In this document: positions 54,945-63,012 of the stretch, in pieces
Layout: every line of letters starts with the position of its first letter
Position numbering within the stretch: position 1 is the first letter of the stretch
NCBI GenBank assembly: GCA_024349765.1
Contig: AP026073.1
Location: 5,518,001-5,582,000, forward strand
Source of the DNA: Streptomyces nigrescens
GTDB taxonomy: Bacteria > Actinomycetota > Actinomycetes > Streptomycetales > Streptomycetaceae
Direction: 5' to 3'
Length of the DNA stretch: 64,000 nucleotides
Made by a program: the position numbers and the translations under genes
The notes under the pieces: model-generated
What the model was told of the DNA's origin: nothing
Seen by the model: the letters and a program-made list of their open reading frames with translations, nothing else
Database searches by the model: none

Positions 54945-56072
54945 TCACGTCCGGTAGAGCTCCTTCGCGATGATCGAGCGCTGCACCTCCGTGGCCCCCT
55001 CGTAGATACGGGGAGCCCGGACCTCCCGGTAGAGGTGCTCCAGGAGGTGGCCGCGGCGCAGTGCGCGGGCGCCGTGGATCTGGACGGCGGTGTCGACCAC
55101 GTACTGCGCGGTCTCGGTGGCCAGCAGCTTGGCCATCGCCGAGCGGCGGGCGATGTCGCGGGCCCCGGTGTCGTAGGCGGTGGCCGCCGCGTAGACCAGG
55201 AGGCGGGCGGCCTCGGTGCGGGTGGCCATCTCGGCGAGCTGGTGGCCGACGGACTGCAGGTCCTTGAGCGGGCCGCCGAACGCGGTGCGCGTGCCGGCGT
55301 GTGCCACCGCGGCGTCCAATGCGGCCTGTGCCATGCCGACCGCGAAGGCGCCCACGCTCGGCCGGAAGAGGTTCAGCGTGCCCATCGCGACGGCGAATCC
55401 GCCGTCCACCTCGCCCAGCACGTCCTCGCCGGTCACCGGTGTGCCGTCGAAGACCAGCGTGCCGATGGGGTGCGGGCTGAGCAGGTCCAGGTGCGCGCCG
55501 GTCAGGCCGGGCCGGTCGGCGGGTACCAGGAAGGCGGTGACGCCGCGGGATCCCGGCGCGCCGCCGGTGCGGGCGAAGACGGTGGCGAAGTCCGCCTCGG
55601 GCGCGTTGGAGATCCAGCACTTCTCGCCGGTCAGCCGCCAGCGGCCCGGCCCGTCCGGCTCGGCGGCCAGGGACAGCGCGGCGGCGTCCGAGCCGGCGTC
55701 CGGCTCGCTCAGCGCGAAGGCGGCGACCGCGCGGCCAGCGGCGACCTCGGGCACCCAGCGGGCGCGCTGCGCCTCGGTCCCCGACTGGACGATCGGGTAG
55801 GTCCCCAGCCCCTGGAGGGCGAGGGCGGTCTCCGCCTCCGTGCACTCCTGGGCGAGGGATTCCCGCAGCAGGCACAGGTCCAGGGCGCGCAGCGGCCCGT
55901 CGTCGGGGAACAGGCGGCGCAGCAGGCCGAGTTCGCCGAGTGCCGCCACCAGGGGGCGGTTGACCCGGCCCTCGGTGCCCTTCTCGGCGAGCGGGCTCAG
56001 CCGTTCGGCCGTCATGGCGCGCAACGCGGCGCACCATTCCTGCTCGTCCGGTCCCAGCGCGAATACAGTCAC
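54945..56072 (-). CDS. Acyl-CoA dehydrogenase
   Basis: 375 residues from GTG 56072 (GGGAG 7 nt upstream). FAD-dependent, with FALSEPDAGSDAAALS (FAD/substrate loop), EKCWISNAPEADFATVFARTG and the C-terminal RIYEGATEVQRSIIAKEL carrying the likely catalytic Glu in the YEGAT motif. It is divergent from the aryl-CoA ligase gene, so it probably oxidises the CoA ester formed by that ligase. Confidence 0.9.
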   Translation of the reverse strand: MTVFALGPDEQEWCAALRAMTAERLSPLAEKGTEGRVNRPLVAALGELGLLRRLFPDDGPLRALDLCLLRESLAQECTEAETALALQGLGTYPIVQSGTEAQRARWVPEVAAGRAVAAFALSEPDAGSDAAALSLAAEPDGPGRWRLTGEKCWISNAPEADFATVFARTGGAPGSRGVTAFLVPADRPGLTGAHLDLLSPHPIGTLVFDGTPVTGEDVLGEVDGGFAVAMGTLNLFRPSVGAFAVGMAQAALDAAVAHAGTRTAFGGPLKDLQSVGHQLAEMATRTEAARLLVYAAATAYDTGARDIARRSAMAKLLATETAQYVVDTAVQIHGARALRRGHLLEHLYREVRAPRIYEGATEVQRSIIAKELYRT

Positions 56073-56110
56073 GAGGCGGCTCCCTGGTAGCGGTCCTCTA
56101 TCGCGGTCTG

Positions 56111-56142
56111 TTGACTGCCGTCACGAACACGTTACGCTGACG
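56111..56142 (+). promoter_or_regulatory. Promoter and operator-like repeat before the aryl-CoA ligase gene
   Basis: TTGACT (56111-56116), 16 nt, TACGCT (56133-56138) is a plausible -35/-10. CGTCA (56119-56123) and TGACG (56138-56142) form an inverted repeat across the spacer, a possible site for the PaaX-type regulator. Downstream, three imperfect 18-bp direct repeats with GACAG occur at 56173, 56191 and 56209. Confidence 0.45.
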
Positions 56143-56311
56143 ACGGATCCGAACGGCAGCCCCCGGGGCGAGGGACAGCCCTTGAGCGACGGACAGTCCC
56201 TGAACAACAGACAGTTCTGGAGCAGTCTCGACGGCTCGTCGGCCGGTCCCGGCCGGAGGGACGAGCAGCCGACCGAGCCGGCCACCCGGCCGTCCTAGGG
56301 GGCGCACCGCC

Positions 56312-57961
56312 ATGGAGCCACGGTCCTCGGCCCACACCGACACCTTCGCGCGCGACCGGCTGCCACCCCGCGAGCAGTGGCCGCACCTGACCGACCTGGG
56401 CTATCCCGACCGGCTGAACTGCGGCGCCGAGTTGCTGGACGGCACCCTCGCCCGGCACGGCGCCGACCGCCCCGCACTGCGCGACGCGACCGGCGGGGTC
56501 TGGACGTACGGGGAGCTGCGCGCCCGGGTGGACGCGATCGCGCACGCGCTGACCGGCCCGCTGGGCGTCCGCCCCGGCAACCGCGTCCTGCTCCGCGGCC
56601 CCACCACCCCCTGGCTGGCCGCCTGCTGGCTCGCCGTGATGAAGGCCGGGGCGGTCGCGGTGACGGTGCTGGCCTCGCAGCGTCCCGACGAACTCGCCAC
56701 GATCTGCGGGCTGGCCGAGGTGCGGCACGCCCTGTGCGCGGCCGAGGCGGTGGACGACCTCGCCAAGGCCGGGGTTCCCGGGCTGCGCATCACGACGTAC
56801 GGCGGCGACGGACCGGGCGACCTGCGGCACCTGGCCCGGCCCGGCGGCGCTCCGTACGAGGCGGTGCCGACCGCGGCCGACGACGTCGCACTGATCGCCT
56901 TCACCTCCGGCACCACCGGCCGTCCCAAGGGCTGTCTGCACTTCCACCGGGACGTGCTCGCCATCGCGGACACCTTCTCCGCGCAGGTGCTGCGGCCCAC
57001 CCCGGACGACGTGTTCGCGGGCAGCCCGCCGCTGGGCTTCACCTTCGGCCTCGGCGGCCTGGTCGTCTTCCCGCTGCGGGCCGGCGCCTCGGCCCTGCTC
57101 GCCGACTGGGGCGGCCCCGAGCGACTGCTCGGCGACATCGCCCGGCACCGGATCTCGGTGCTGTTCACCGCGCCGACCGCCTACCGCGCGATGCTGCCCC
57201 GGCTCGCCGGACACGACGTCTCCTCGCTGCGCCGCTGCGTGTCGGCCGGGGAGAACCTGCCCGCCGCCACCTGGCAGTCCTGGTACGAGGCGACCGGCCT
57301 GCGGATCATCAACGGGATCGGCGCCACGGAACTGCTGCACATCTTCATCGCGGCCGCCGACGAGGCGATCCGGCCCGGCACGACGGGCCTGCCGGTGCCG
57401 GGCTTCGAGGCGCGGGTGGTGGACGCGGACGGCGCCCCGGTGCCGGACGGCGAGCCCGGACTGCTGGCGGTCCGCGGCCCGACGGGCTGCCGCTACCTCG
57501 CGGACCCGCGGCAGACCGAGTACGTAAGGGACGGCTGGAACCTCACCGGCGACACCTACGTCCGCGAGCCGGACGGCTACTTCCGCTATGTGGCCCGCGC
57601 GGACGACATGATCATCTCGGCCGGGTACAACATCGCCGGCCCCGAGGTGGAGGACGCGCTGCTGCACCACCCCGACGTGACCGAGGCGGCGGTGGTCGGA
57701 CGGCCGGACGAGGAGCGCGGGCAGGTGGTGGTCGCCCACGTCGTCCTGCGGGCCGGCGTGCCCCGGGGGCCGGACACCGTCGCCGCGCTGCGCGCCTTCA
57801 CCAAGTCCCGCATCGCCCCGTACAAATGCCCGCGAGAGATCGTCTTCCACAGCGCGCTGCCGCGCACCCCGACCGGCAAGCTCCAGCGCTTCCGGCTGCG
57901 CGCGCCGCACGGGGCGGACGCCCCGGCCCGCGGGCCGGACCCGGTCGCCGATCTACAGTGA
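56312..57961 (+). CDS. AMP-dependent aryl-CoA ligase (benzoate/2-aminobenzoate-CoA-ligase type)
   Basis: 549 residues. The P-loop FTSGTTGRPKGCLHFHRDVL (about 203-222), NGIGATELLHIF (A5-type) and the C-terminal TGKLQRFRLRAP with the catalytic Lys are characteristic of the ANL family. The N-terminal SAHTDTFARDRLPPREQWP matches ligases encoded beside salicylyl-CoA 5-hydroxylase genes. It activates an aromatic acid with ATP and CoA. Divergent from the acyl-CoA dehydrogenase and followed 4 nt later by the PaaX-type gene. Confidence 0.9.
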   Translation: MEPRSSAHTDTFARDRLPPREQWPHLTDLGYPDRLNCGAELLDGTLARHGADRPALRDATGGVWTYGELRARVDAIAHALTGPLGVRPGNRVLLRGPTTPWLAACWLAVMKAGAVAVTVLASQRPDELATICGLAEVRHALCAAEAVDDLAKAGVPGLRITTYGGDGPGDLRHLARPGGAPYEAVPTAADDVALIAFTSGTTGRPKGCLHFHRDVLAIADTFSAQVLRPTPDDVFAGSPPLGFTFGLGGLVVFPLRAGASALLADWGGPERLLGDIARHRISVLFTAPTAYRAMLPRLAGHDVSSLRRCVSAGENLPAATWQSWYEATGLRIINGIGATELLHIFIAAADEAIRPGTTGLPVPGFEARVVDADGAPVPDGEPGLLAVRGPTGCRYLADPRQTEYVRDGWNLTGDTYVREPDGYFRYVARADDMIISAGYNIAGPEVEDALLHHPDVTEAAVVGRPDEERGQVVVAHVVLRAGVPRGPDTVAALRAFTKSRIAPYKCPREIVFHSALPRTPTGKLQRFRLRAPHGADAPARGPDPVADLQ

Positions 57962-57965
57962 TCCG

Positions 57966-58817
57966 GTGACCGACCAGCAGACACAGCGCACCCCACGGTC
58001 CCTGATCGTCACCTTCTACGGTGCGTACGGGCGCGAGGAGCCCGGCCCGGCGGACCAGTCGGCCGGGCCGGTGCCGGTCGCCGCGCTGATCCGGCTGCTC
58101 GGCGTGCTGGGCGTCGATCCGCCGTCGGTGCGTTCCGCGGTCTCCCGCCTCAAGCGGCGCGGCCTGCTCGTCCCCGGGCGCACCGTCACCGGGGCGGCCG
58201 GTTACGGGCTGTCGGACGCCGGCCGCCAGCTGCTGGACGACGGCGACCGGCGGATCTTCGGCCGGCCCGCCGCGCGGCTGTCCGACGGCTGGGTGCTGGC
58301 CGTCTTCTCCGTCCCCGAGGAGGAACGGCACAAACGGCACCTGCTGCGCTCGCGACTGGCCCGGCTGGGCTTCGGTACCGCCGCCCCGGGTGTGTGGATC
58401 GCCCCCGCGCACCTCTACGAGGAGACCCGGCACACCCTGGAGCGGCTCGAACTCGCACCGTACGTCGACCTGTTCACCGGTACGCACGCGGGTTTCGCGC
58501 CGACGGCCCGGTCGGTGGCGCGCTGGTGGGACCTGGACGTCATCGCCGCGCAGCACCGCGCCTTCCTGGCGGAGCAGGAGCCGGTGCTGCGCCGGTGGTC
58601 ACGGCGGCGCACGGTGCCGGGCGAGGCTGCCTACCACGACTATCTGCTGGCCCTGGACGCCTGGCGCCGTCTGCCGTACGCGGATCCCGGACTGCCCTCT
58701 CCCCTCCTGCCGGAGGACTGGCCGGGCGGTCGCGCCGCGGAGGTCTTCGGCCGGCTGCACGGCACCTTGCAGGCGGCGGGCGCCCGTTACGTGCGTGAGG
58801 TGACGGCCGGGCCGTGA
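57966..58817 (+). CDS. PaaX-family transcriptional repressor
   Basis: 283 residues from GTG 57966. The winged HTH (about 35-75; LLGVLGVDPPSVRSAVSRLKRRGLLVPGRT) and the following PaaX core (about 90-280, with LLRSRLARLGFGTAAPGVW) match the family, whose members respond to aryl-CoA esters. Placed in an operon with the aryl-CoA ligase, it likely represses it until the CoA ester appears. Confidence 0.88.
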   Translation: MTDQQTQRTPRSLIVTFYGAYGREEPGPADQSAGPVPVAALIRLLGVLGVDPPSVRSAVSRLKRRGLLVPGRTVTGAAGYGLSDAGRQLLDDGDRRIFGRPAARLSDGWVLAVFSVPEEERHKRHLLRSRLARLGFGTAAPGVWIAPAHLYEETRHTLERLELAPYVDLFTGTHAGFAPTARSVARWWDLDVIAAQHRAFLAEQEPVLRRWSRRRTVPGEAAYHDYLLALDAWRRLPYADPGLPSPLLPEDWPGGRAAEVFGRLHGTLQAAGARYVREVTAGP

Positions 58818-58886
58818 AGGACACAGGGCCGGTGAAGGGCCGTCAGCGCGCCTGACCACGCGGCGCACCGTGCGCCGTACCGTGCC

Positions 58887-59669
58887 TCAGCGGCGGCGCT
58901 GCACGGCCCGCGCGGCGCCCGCGGCCCCGGCGGCCATGGCGGGACGCGGCCGGGCGGCGGCGATCACCGACACCACGTCCTTGAACGAACTGCACATCCG
59001 GGTGCCGGCGACCGCGGCCAACTCGCCGAACGTGCCGACCCCGTACGTCACCGCGACCGGCTCCATCCGCGCGGTGACCGCCATCCTCATGTCCCCCACG
59101 GTGTCCCCCACGTACGCGGTCTGCCAGGCCGCGACCCCCAGCCGGCCGGCCGCCCGCAGCACCATCTCCGGGTGCGGCTTGCCGCGCCGGACCATGTCCT
59201 GGCCGATGACCGGCCCGACCAGGTCGCGGATGCCCATGACGTCGAGCAGCGCCTCGGCGCTGCGGGTGGGCTTGGACGTGGCGACCGCCAGCTCGACACC
59301 ATGGGCGCGCAGTGCGGACAGTCCCGCGCTCACGCCGGGGAAGAGCAGCTGCGGCCCCTGGCAGAGCACCTCGTAGGAGAACAGTTCGCGGTAGCGGTTG
59401 ATGGCGGCCTGCACCCGGCCGTCGTCCTCGGGGCGGCCCAGCAGCCGGCCGAAGGCCGGGCCGGGCGGCTTGCCGATGGCCGCCGCCGCCTGCCGCGCGG
59501 TCACCGAGCAGCCCTGCTCCGCAGCCACCTTGACCAACAGTTTGCTGATGGCGGGCAAGGTGTTGGCGAGGGTGCCGTCCAGGTCGAAGACGGCGGCCCG
59601 GAGCGTGTCGACTCCGGTACCCCGTGCGCCTCTCACGGGACGTTCGCGGGCTTCCGTTGCTACGCGCAT
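58887..59669 (-). CDS. HAD-family phosphatase (phosphoglycolate-phosphatase-like)
   Basis: 260 residues from ATG 59669 (a longer frame starts at 59789). Motif I FDLDGTLANT (about 28-37), motif II in VATSKPTRSAE, the Lys of motif III in GKPHPEMV and motif IV YVGDTVGDM are all present, with a helical cap between I and II. These enzymes remove phosphate from small molecules. It lies beside the GBL receptor genes, and GBL biosynthesis includes a dephosphorylation, so a role there is possible but unproven. Confidence 0.85.
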   Translation of the reverse strand: MRVATEARERPVRGARGTGVDTLRAAVFDLDGTLANTLPAISKLLVKVAAEQGCSVTARQAAAAIGKPPGPAFGRLLGRPEDDGRVQAAINRYRELFSYEVLCQGPQLLFPGVSAGLSALRAHGVELAVATSKPTRSAEALLDVMGIRDLVGPVIGQDMVRRGKPHPEMVLRAAGRLGVAAWQTAYVGDTVGDMRMAVTARMEPVAVTYGVGTFGELAAVAGTRMCSSFKDVVSVIAAARPRPAMAAGAAGAARAVQRRR

Positions 59670-60119
59670 GGCTGGAGACCTTTCGGGTTCCGGTGGGGGT
59701 GCGGGTTCGGGTGACGTTGCCGGCTCTGCTGGTGGGGCGGCCCGCGGTCGACGACTCGTTACGGTTGAGGCGGTCTCGCCATGGCGCACCGCTGTCCAAC
59801 GGCGGCACGCGACCGACGGGGCGGCTGCAACGGAAGGGAACGTCCCGTTTACCGCCTTCGGAGATTTAAAAACCGCCTGCGCTGTTTGTCAATGCGCCTT
59901 GGTCACTCCCTGACGGGTCGACAACGCCCTTCCTGGCGTTCAGACTGGGGACACACGCTTCACAGGGGCCGCCGATGCCCCGAACGGGCGGCGGACCGTC
60001 GACTTCCCGTCAGGAGACGCGAGTTCCGGCCAAACCCCTGAAGCATATCGAACCGCATGGTTGGTTTTCTATGTAGACTGCAATCAGCTCGCAGCCGTAC
60101 TAGAGACGGGACGGACACC
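59670..60119. other. Intergenic region between HAD and first GBL-receptor gene
   Basis: 450 nt with no convincing gene. It has mixed base composition: an AT-richer segment at about 59865-59900 (GGAGATTTAAAAACCGCC) and near 60040-60080. The only clear element is the GBL-type operator at 60051-60062. Both promoters should lie here. Confidence 0.5.
60051..60062 (+). promoter_or_regulatory. GBL-receptor-type operator before the first receptor gene
   Basis: AACC-GCAT-GGTT, a perfect 4+4 palindrome (12 bp), followed by TGGTTTT, 58 nt before the start. Its core ACCGCATGGT recurs before the second receptor and the synthase. It would cover the -35 of a promoter with TAGACT at 60074-60079. Confidence 0.7.
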
Positions 60120-60764
60120 GTGCCCACCCAGCATCGCGCCATTCAGAGCCGCCAGTCACTCATCCGCTCGGCCGCCGAGACCTTCCTGGAGAAGGGGGTC
60201 CCGGCCGCGGGCATGGTCGAGATCAGCCGGCGGGCCCGCCTGAGCAAGGGCGCCCTCTACTTCCACTTCACGTCCAAGGACGACCTGACCCTCGCGGTGC
60301 GGGACTCCGCGCTCGCCACCCTCCAGGAGATCGAGGACGCCTTCACCCGCTCCCCGGAGCCGCTGCCGCACGCCGTACGGGACTTCGCCGTCGAGCTGTT
60401 CGGCCGGGTGCGGACCGACGCCGTACTGCGCGCCGGACTGCGGCTGCGGCCCGAGACCGCGCCGGGCCTCGGCATCTACGCCCTGGAGCAGCGCTGGTAC
60501 GCGCTCTTCCTCGACAAGGCGGTCACCTGCGGCACCGGCAGCCCGGGCGGACCGGCCGCGGCGGACGCGCCGGACGCCGAACCGCGGCGCACCGCCCAGC
60601 TGCTGACCTCGGTCGTGGTGGGGCTGCTGCACCTCGGCGGCGAGGACGGCACCTGGTGGGACGAGGAGGCCGTCGCCGGACTGTGGGCGCTGCTGCCGGA
60701 GGCCCCGGACCGGGTGCCGGCCGCCGGCATTCCCGCACCGGCACAACTGCCTGCGGCCGGCTGA
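60120..60764 (+). CDS. TetR-family GBL receptor (ScbR/ArpA type)
   Basis: 214 residues from GTG 60120. N-terminal HTH (about 10-55) QSRQSLIRSAAETFLEKG ... LSKGALYFHFTSKDDLTLAV matches ScbR. The ligand domain keeps a Trp (ALEQRWYALF, about residue 125), the position that contacts butyrolactones in this family. The GBL operator lies directly upstream, so it likely autorepresses. It may be the true receptor or a pseudo-receptor; only binding tests separate these. Confidence 0.85.
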   Translation: MPTQHRAIQSRQSLIRSAAETFLEKGVPAAGMVEISRRARLSKGALYFHFTSKDDLTLAVRDSALATLQEIEDAFTRSPEPLPHAVRDFAVELFGRVRTDAVLRAGLRLRPETAPGLGIYALEQRWYALFLDKAVTCGTGSPGGPAAADAPDAEPRRTAQLLTSVVVGLLHLGGEDGTWWDEEAVAGLWALLPEAPDRVPAAGIPAPAQLPAAG

Positions 60765-60860
60765 CCCCGGGCCACCGCGCCGCACCAGACCGCCGCGCCA
60801 CACCGGGCCGCACCCGCGGCCCGTCTTCATACCTCCGGCGAACGCACGCCACGCCGATGC

Positions 60861-60892
60861 CACCGGGTGTCCGCGTCACCGGGTGTCCGCGT
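60861..60892. repeat. Perfect 16-bp tandem duplication
   Basis: CACCGGGTGTCCGCGT occurs twice head to tail (60861-60876 and 60877-60892) in the 470-nt gap between receptor genes (60765-61234). No gene was recognised in the gap; the GBL operator before the second receptor lies at its end. Confidence 0.7.
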
Positions 60893-61133
60893 GAACACTC
60901 CACGAACACCGCGCCGATGCCGGCACGTTCGATACCGTCCGGCGCCAGCGGCCACCGCCGTCCCCCTCCTCGGCGGTGAACTCCCGTCATCCGCAAGGAC
61001 GGTGGCCAGGTCCACCGGGCATGCAGCCGCCGTGACCCGCGAGCCGCCGCGCGTGCGGCGGCGGGACCGGCCCTCCTCCGCGAAGTGCCCCACGCCCGGC
61101 GGGCCTTGGGCACGGGCGGCGCGCGGGTTCAAT

Positions 61134-61143
61134 ACCGCATGGT
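61134..61143 (+). promoter_or_regulatory. GBL-receptor-type operator before the second receptor gene
   Basis: ACCGCATGGT, followed by TGGCTTC; the 13-base stretch ACCGCATGGTTGG is identical to the one at 60052. It lies 91 nt before the start codon. Confidence 0.7.
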
Positions 61144-61234
61144 TGGCTTCTTTATGATGGCGCAAATAGACTGCGCGGCCACCAGCAGCGGTCGAAGGCT
61201 CAACAACTCCAAGAGTGCATGCGGAGGATGATCT

Positions 61235-61852
61235 GTGGTCAAGCAGGAACGCGCACTGCGCACCCGACGCACGGTCCTCGAAGCAGCGGCTCATGTTATA
61301 GGACATCGCGGTTACCAGGCGGCCACCATGGCCGAGATCATCCAGCGTGCCGGCGTCACCAAAGGGGCGGTGTACTTCCACTTCACGTCCAAGGACGCGC
61401 TGGCCCGTGCCGTCATCACGGAGCAAGCTGAACCGTTCCTCCCGCAGGTCAGCGCGTCCCGCCTGCAGGACGCCATCGACTTCACGCACCAGGTGTCCCT
61501 GGCGCTGCGCAGCGACCCGATGCTGCAGGCCGGCACCCGGATCGCGGTGGAGACGACCTTCAGCGAGGAACCGCTGATGCCGTATCAGGTGTGGACGGAC
61601 ATCATCACGACGATGTTCCGCGAGGCCCGGGACAACGGGGAATTACTGCCCGGCGTGACTCCCGAACGGGCGGCCGAGTTCTTCGTCGCCGCCTACATGG
61701 GCGTGCAGTTGTTCTCGCGGGCCGCGACCAATCGCGCCGACCTCCCCGAGCGGGTCACGGCGCTGTGGAAGCACACCCTGCCGGGGCTGGCCGCGCCCGG
61801 CGCGCTGAGCCAGCTCGATCCGCACGGTCGCCGGACGCAGATCCGCATCTGA
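61235..61852 (+). CDS. TetR-family GBL receptor with TTA codon
   Basis: 205 residues from GTG 61235 with GCGGAGG 8 nt upstream. HTH as in ScbR: RTRRTVLEAAAHVIGHRGYQAATMAEI and VTKGAVYFHFTSKDALARAV (segments of 10-55). The ligand domain keeps Trp in MPYQVWTDI and ends with ELLPGVTPERAAEFFVAAYMGVQLFSRA. Codon 137 (61643-61645) is TTA, needing the bldA tRNA. Likely controls the AfsA-type gene 128 nt downstream. Confidence 0.87.
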   Translation: MVKQERALRTRRTVLEAAAHVIGHRGYQAATMAEIIQRAGVTKGAVYFHFTSKDALARAVITEQAEPFLPQVSASRLQDAIDFTHQVSLALRSDPMLQAGTRIAVETTFSEEPLMPYQVWTDIITTMFREARDNGELLPGVTPERAAEFFVAAYMGVQLFSRAATNRADLPERVTALWKHTLPGLAAPGALSQLDPHGRRTQIRI

Positions 61853-61890
61853 TCCGTGCCGCACTCCGACATGTGGCCCCTGGCAAACAA

Positions 61891-61900
61891 ACCACATGGT
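61891..61900 (+). promoter_or_regulatory. GBL-receptor-type operator before the afsA homologue
   Basis: ACCACATGGT, preceded by CAAACAA, 80 nt before the synthase start. One base differs from the two receptor-gene operators. It sits just before a TATCTT hexamer (61904-61909), a plausible -10, so binding would block the promoter. Confidence 0.65.
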
Positions 61901-61980
61901 CCGTATCTTAGTTCCTCTGGGCCGTCGTCGGTCGTTCGCCCGTGAGGGCGCTGAGCGCCGCACCGCAGAAAGGGACGCCT

Positions 61981-62964
61981 ATGGCCAGCGCCACCCTGAT
62001 GCCCTCCTCCTCGCCCGATCAACACCACCGGCAGCGCCGGTGGGTGGGAGGAAGCCGACCGTCCTCGTCGCACACCCCGGTTCTCGGCGAGTACGGACAC
62101 CCCACCGCCGACTCCGAGGTGTTCCTCACCAACTGGCGGCGCGGTTCCGGCGACAGCTGGGTGGTGAGCGCCCAGTGGCCGCGGGCCCACGGCTTCTACG
62201 CACCGGCCGGCGGGCTGCACGATCCGCTGCTGCTGGTCGAGACCGTACGGCAGGCGGGGATATTACTGAGCCATGTCGCACACCGGGTGCCGCTCGACCA
62301 CCCCATCGCCTGGCAGCACGTCCGCTACGCCCTCGCCCCGCACGCACTGCGCACCGCCGGCGCACCGGCCGAGGTGGAGCTGCGGATCACCGACCATGAC
62401 GTGGTGCGCCGCGGGAAGCGTCTGATCAGCGCCCGCCAGGAGTTCCGCATCCGGTGCGACGGCGCCCACTTGGCCCATGCCCGGCTCATCTCCTCCTGTC
62501 ACAGCCCGGCGGTCTACCGCCGGCTGCGCGGCAGATACAGCGACCTGGCGTTCGCCACCTCCCGTCGGCTGCCGGTGCCGGAGCCGGTCGGCGCGCGGCT
62601 GGTCGGCCGGGACCACGACCGCGATGTGGTGCTCTCCCCCACCGACCTCCCGGACCGCTGGCAACTGCGGGTCGACACCTCCCATCCGGTGCTCTTCGAC
62701 CATCCCGTCGACCACGCCCCCGGCATGCTGATGGTCGAGGCCGCCCGGCAGGCCGCTCAGGCGGTGACGCCCGCCGTGCCGACGCTGCCGGTCGCGCTGG
62801 AATGCTCCTTCGAGCGGTACGCCGAGCTGGACGCGCCGAGTTGGGTGCGGGCGCGCACCCCGGAACCGGCCACGGCCGGCGGCGCGCGGCGGGTCGAGGT
62901 CGACGTGGAACAGCACGGAAGACCGGTGGCCGCCGCGCGGATCACCAGCGTGCCGGTGCCCTGA
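61981..62964 (+). CDS. AfsA/ScbA-family GBL biosynthesis protein
   Basis: 327 residues from ATG 61981 (AAAGGGA at a good distance; an ATG at 61942 in frame is less likely). Two AfsA hotdog repeats: about 45-175 (HGFYAPAGGLHDPLLLVETVRQAG) and about 210-320 (VLFDHPVDHAPGMLMVEAARQAA). AfsA-type enzymes join dihydroxyacetone phosphate to a beta-ketoacyl chain, the first committed GBL step. Codon 95 (62263-62265) is TTA. No BprA-type reductase or P450 is present nearby, so later steps may be encoded elsewhere. Confidence 0.92.
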   Translation: MASATLMPSSSPDQHHRQRRWVGGSRPSSSHTPVLGEYGHPTADSEVFLTNWRRGSGDSWVVSAQWPRAHGFYAPAGGLHDPLLLVETVRQAGILLSHVAHRVPLDHPIAWQHVRYALAPHALRTAGAPAEVELRITDHDVVRRGKRLISARQEFRIRCDGAHLAHARLISSCHSPAVYRRLRGRYSDLAFATSRRLPVPEPVGARLVGRDHDRDVVLSPTDLPDRWQLRVDTSHPVLFDHPVDHAPGMLMVEAARQAAQAVTPAVPTLPVALECSFERYAELDAPSWVRARTPEPATAGGARRVEVDVEQHGRPVAAARITSVPVP

Positions 62965-63012
62965 GGGTCCGGCTCCCCAGCGGCCCCGCCCGCGCTGCCC
63001 GTGCCTCCCCCG

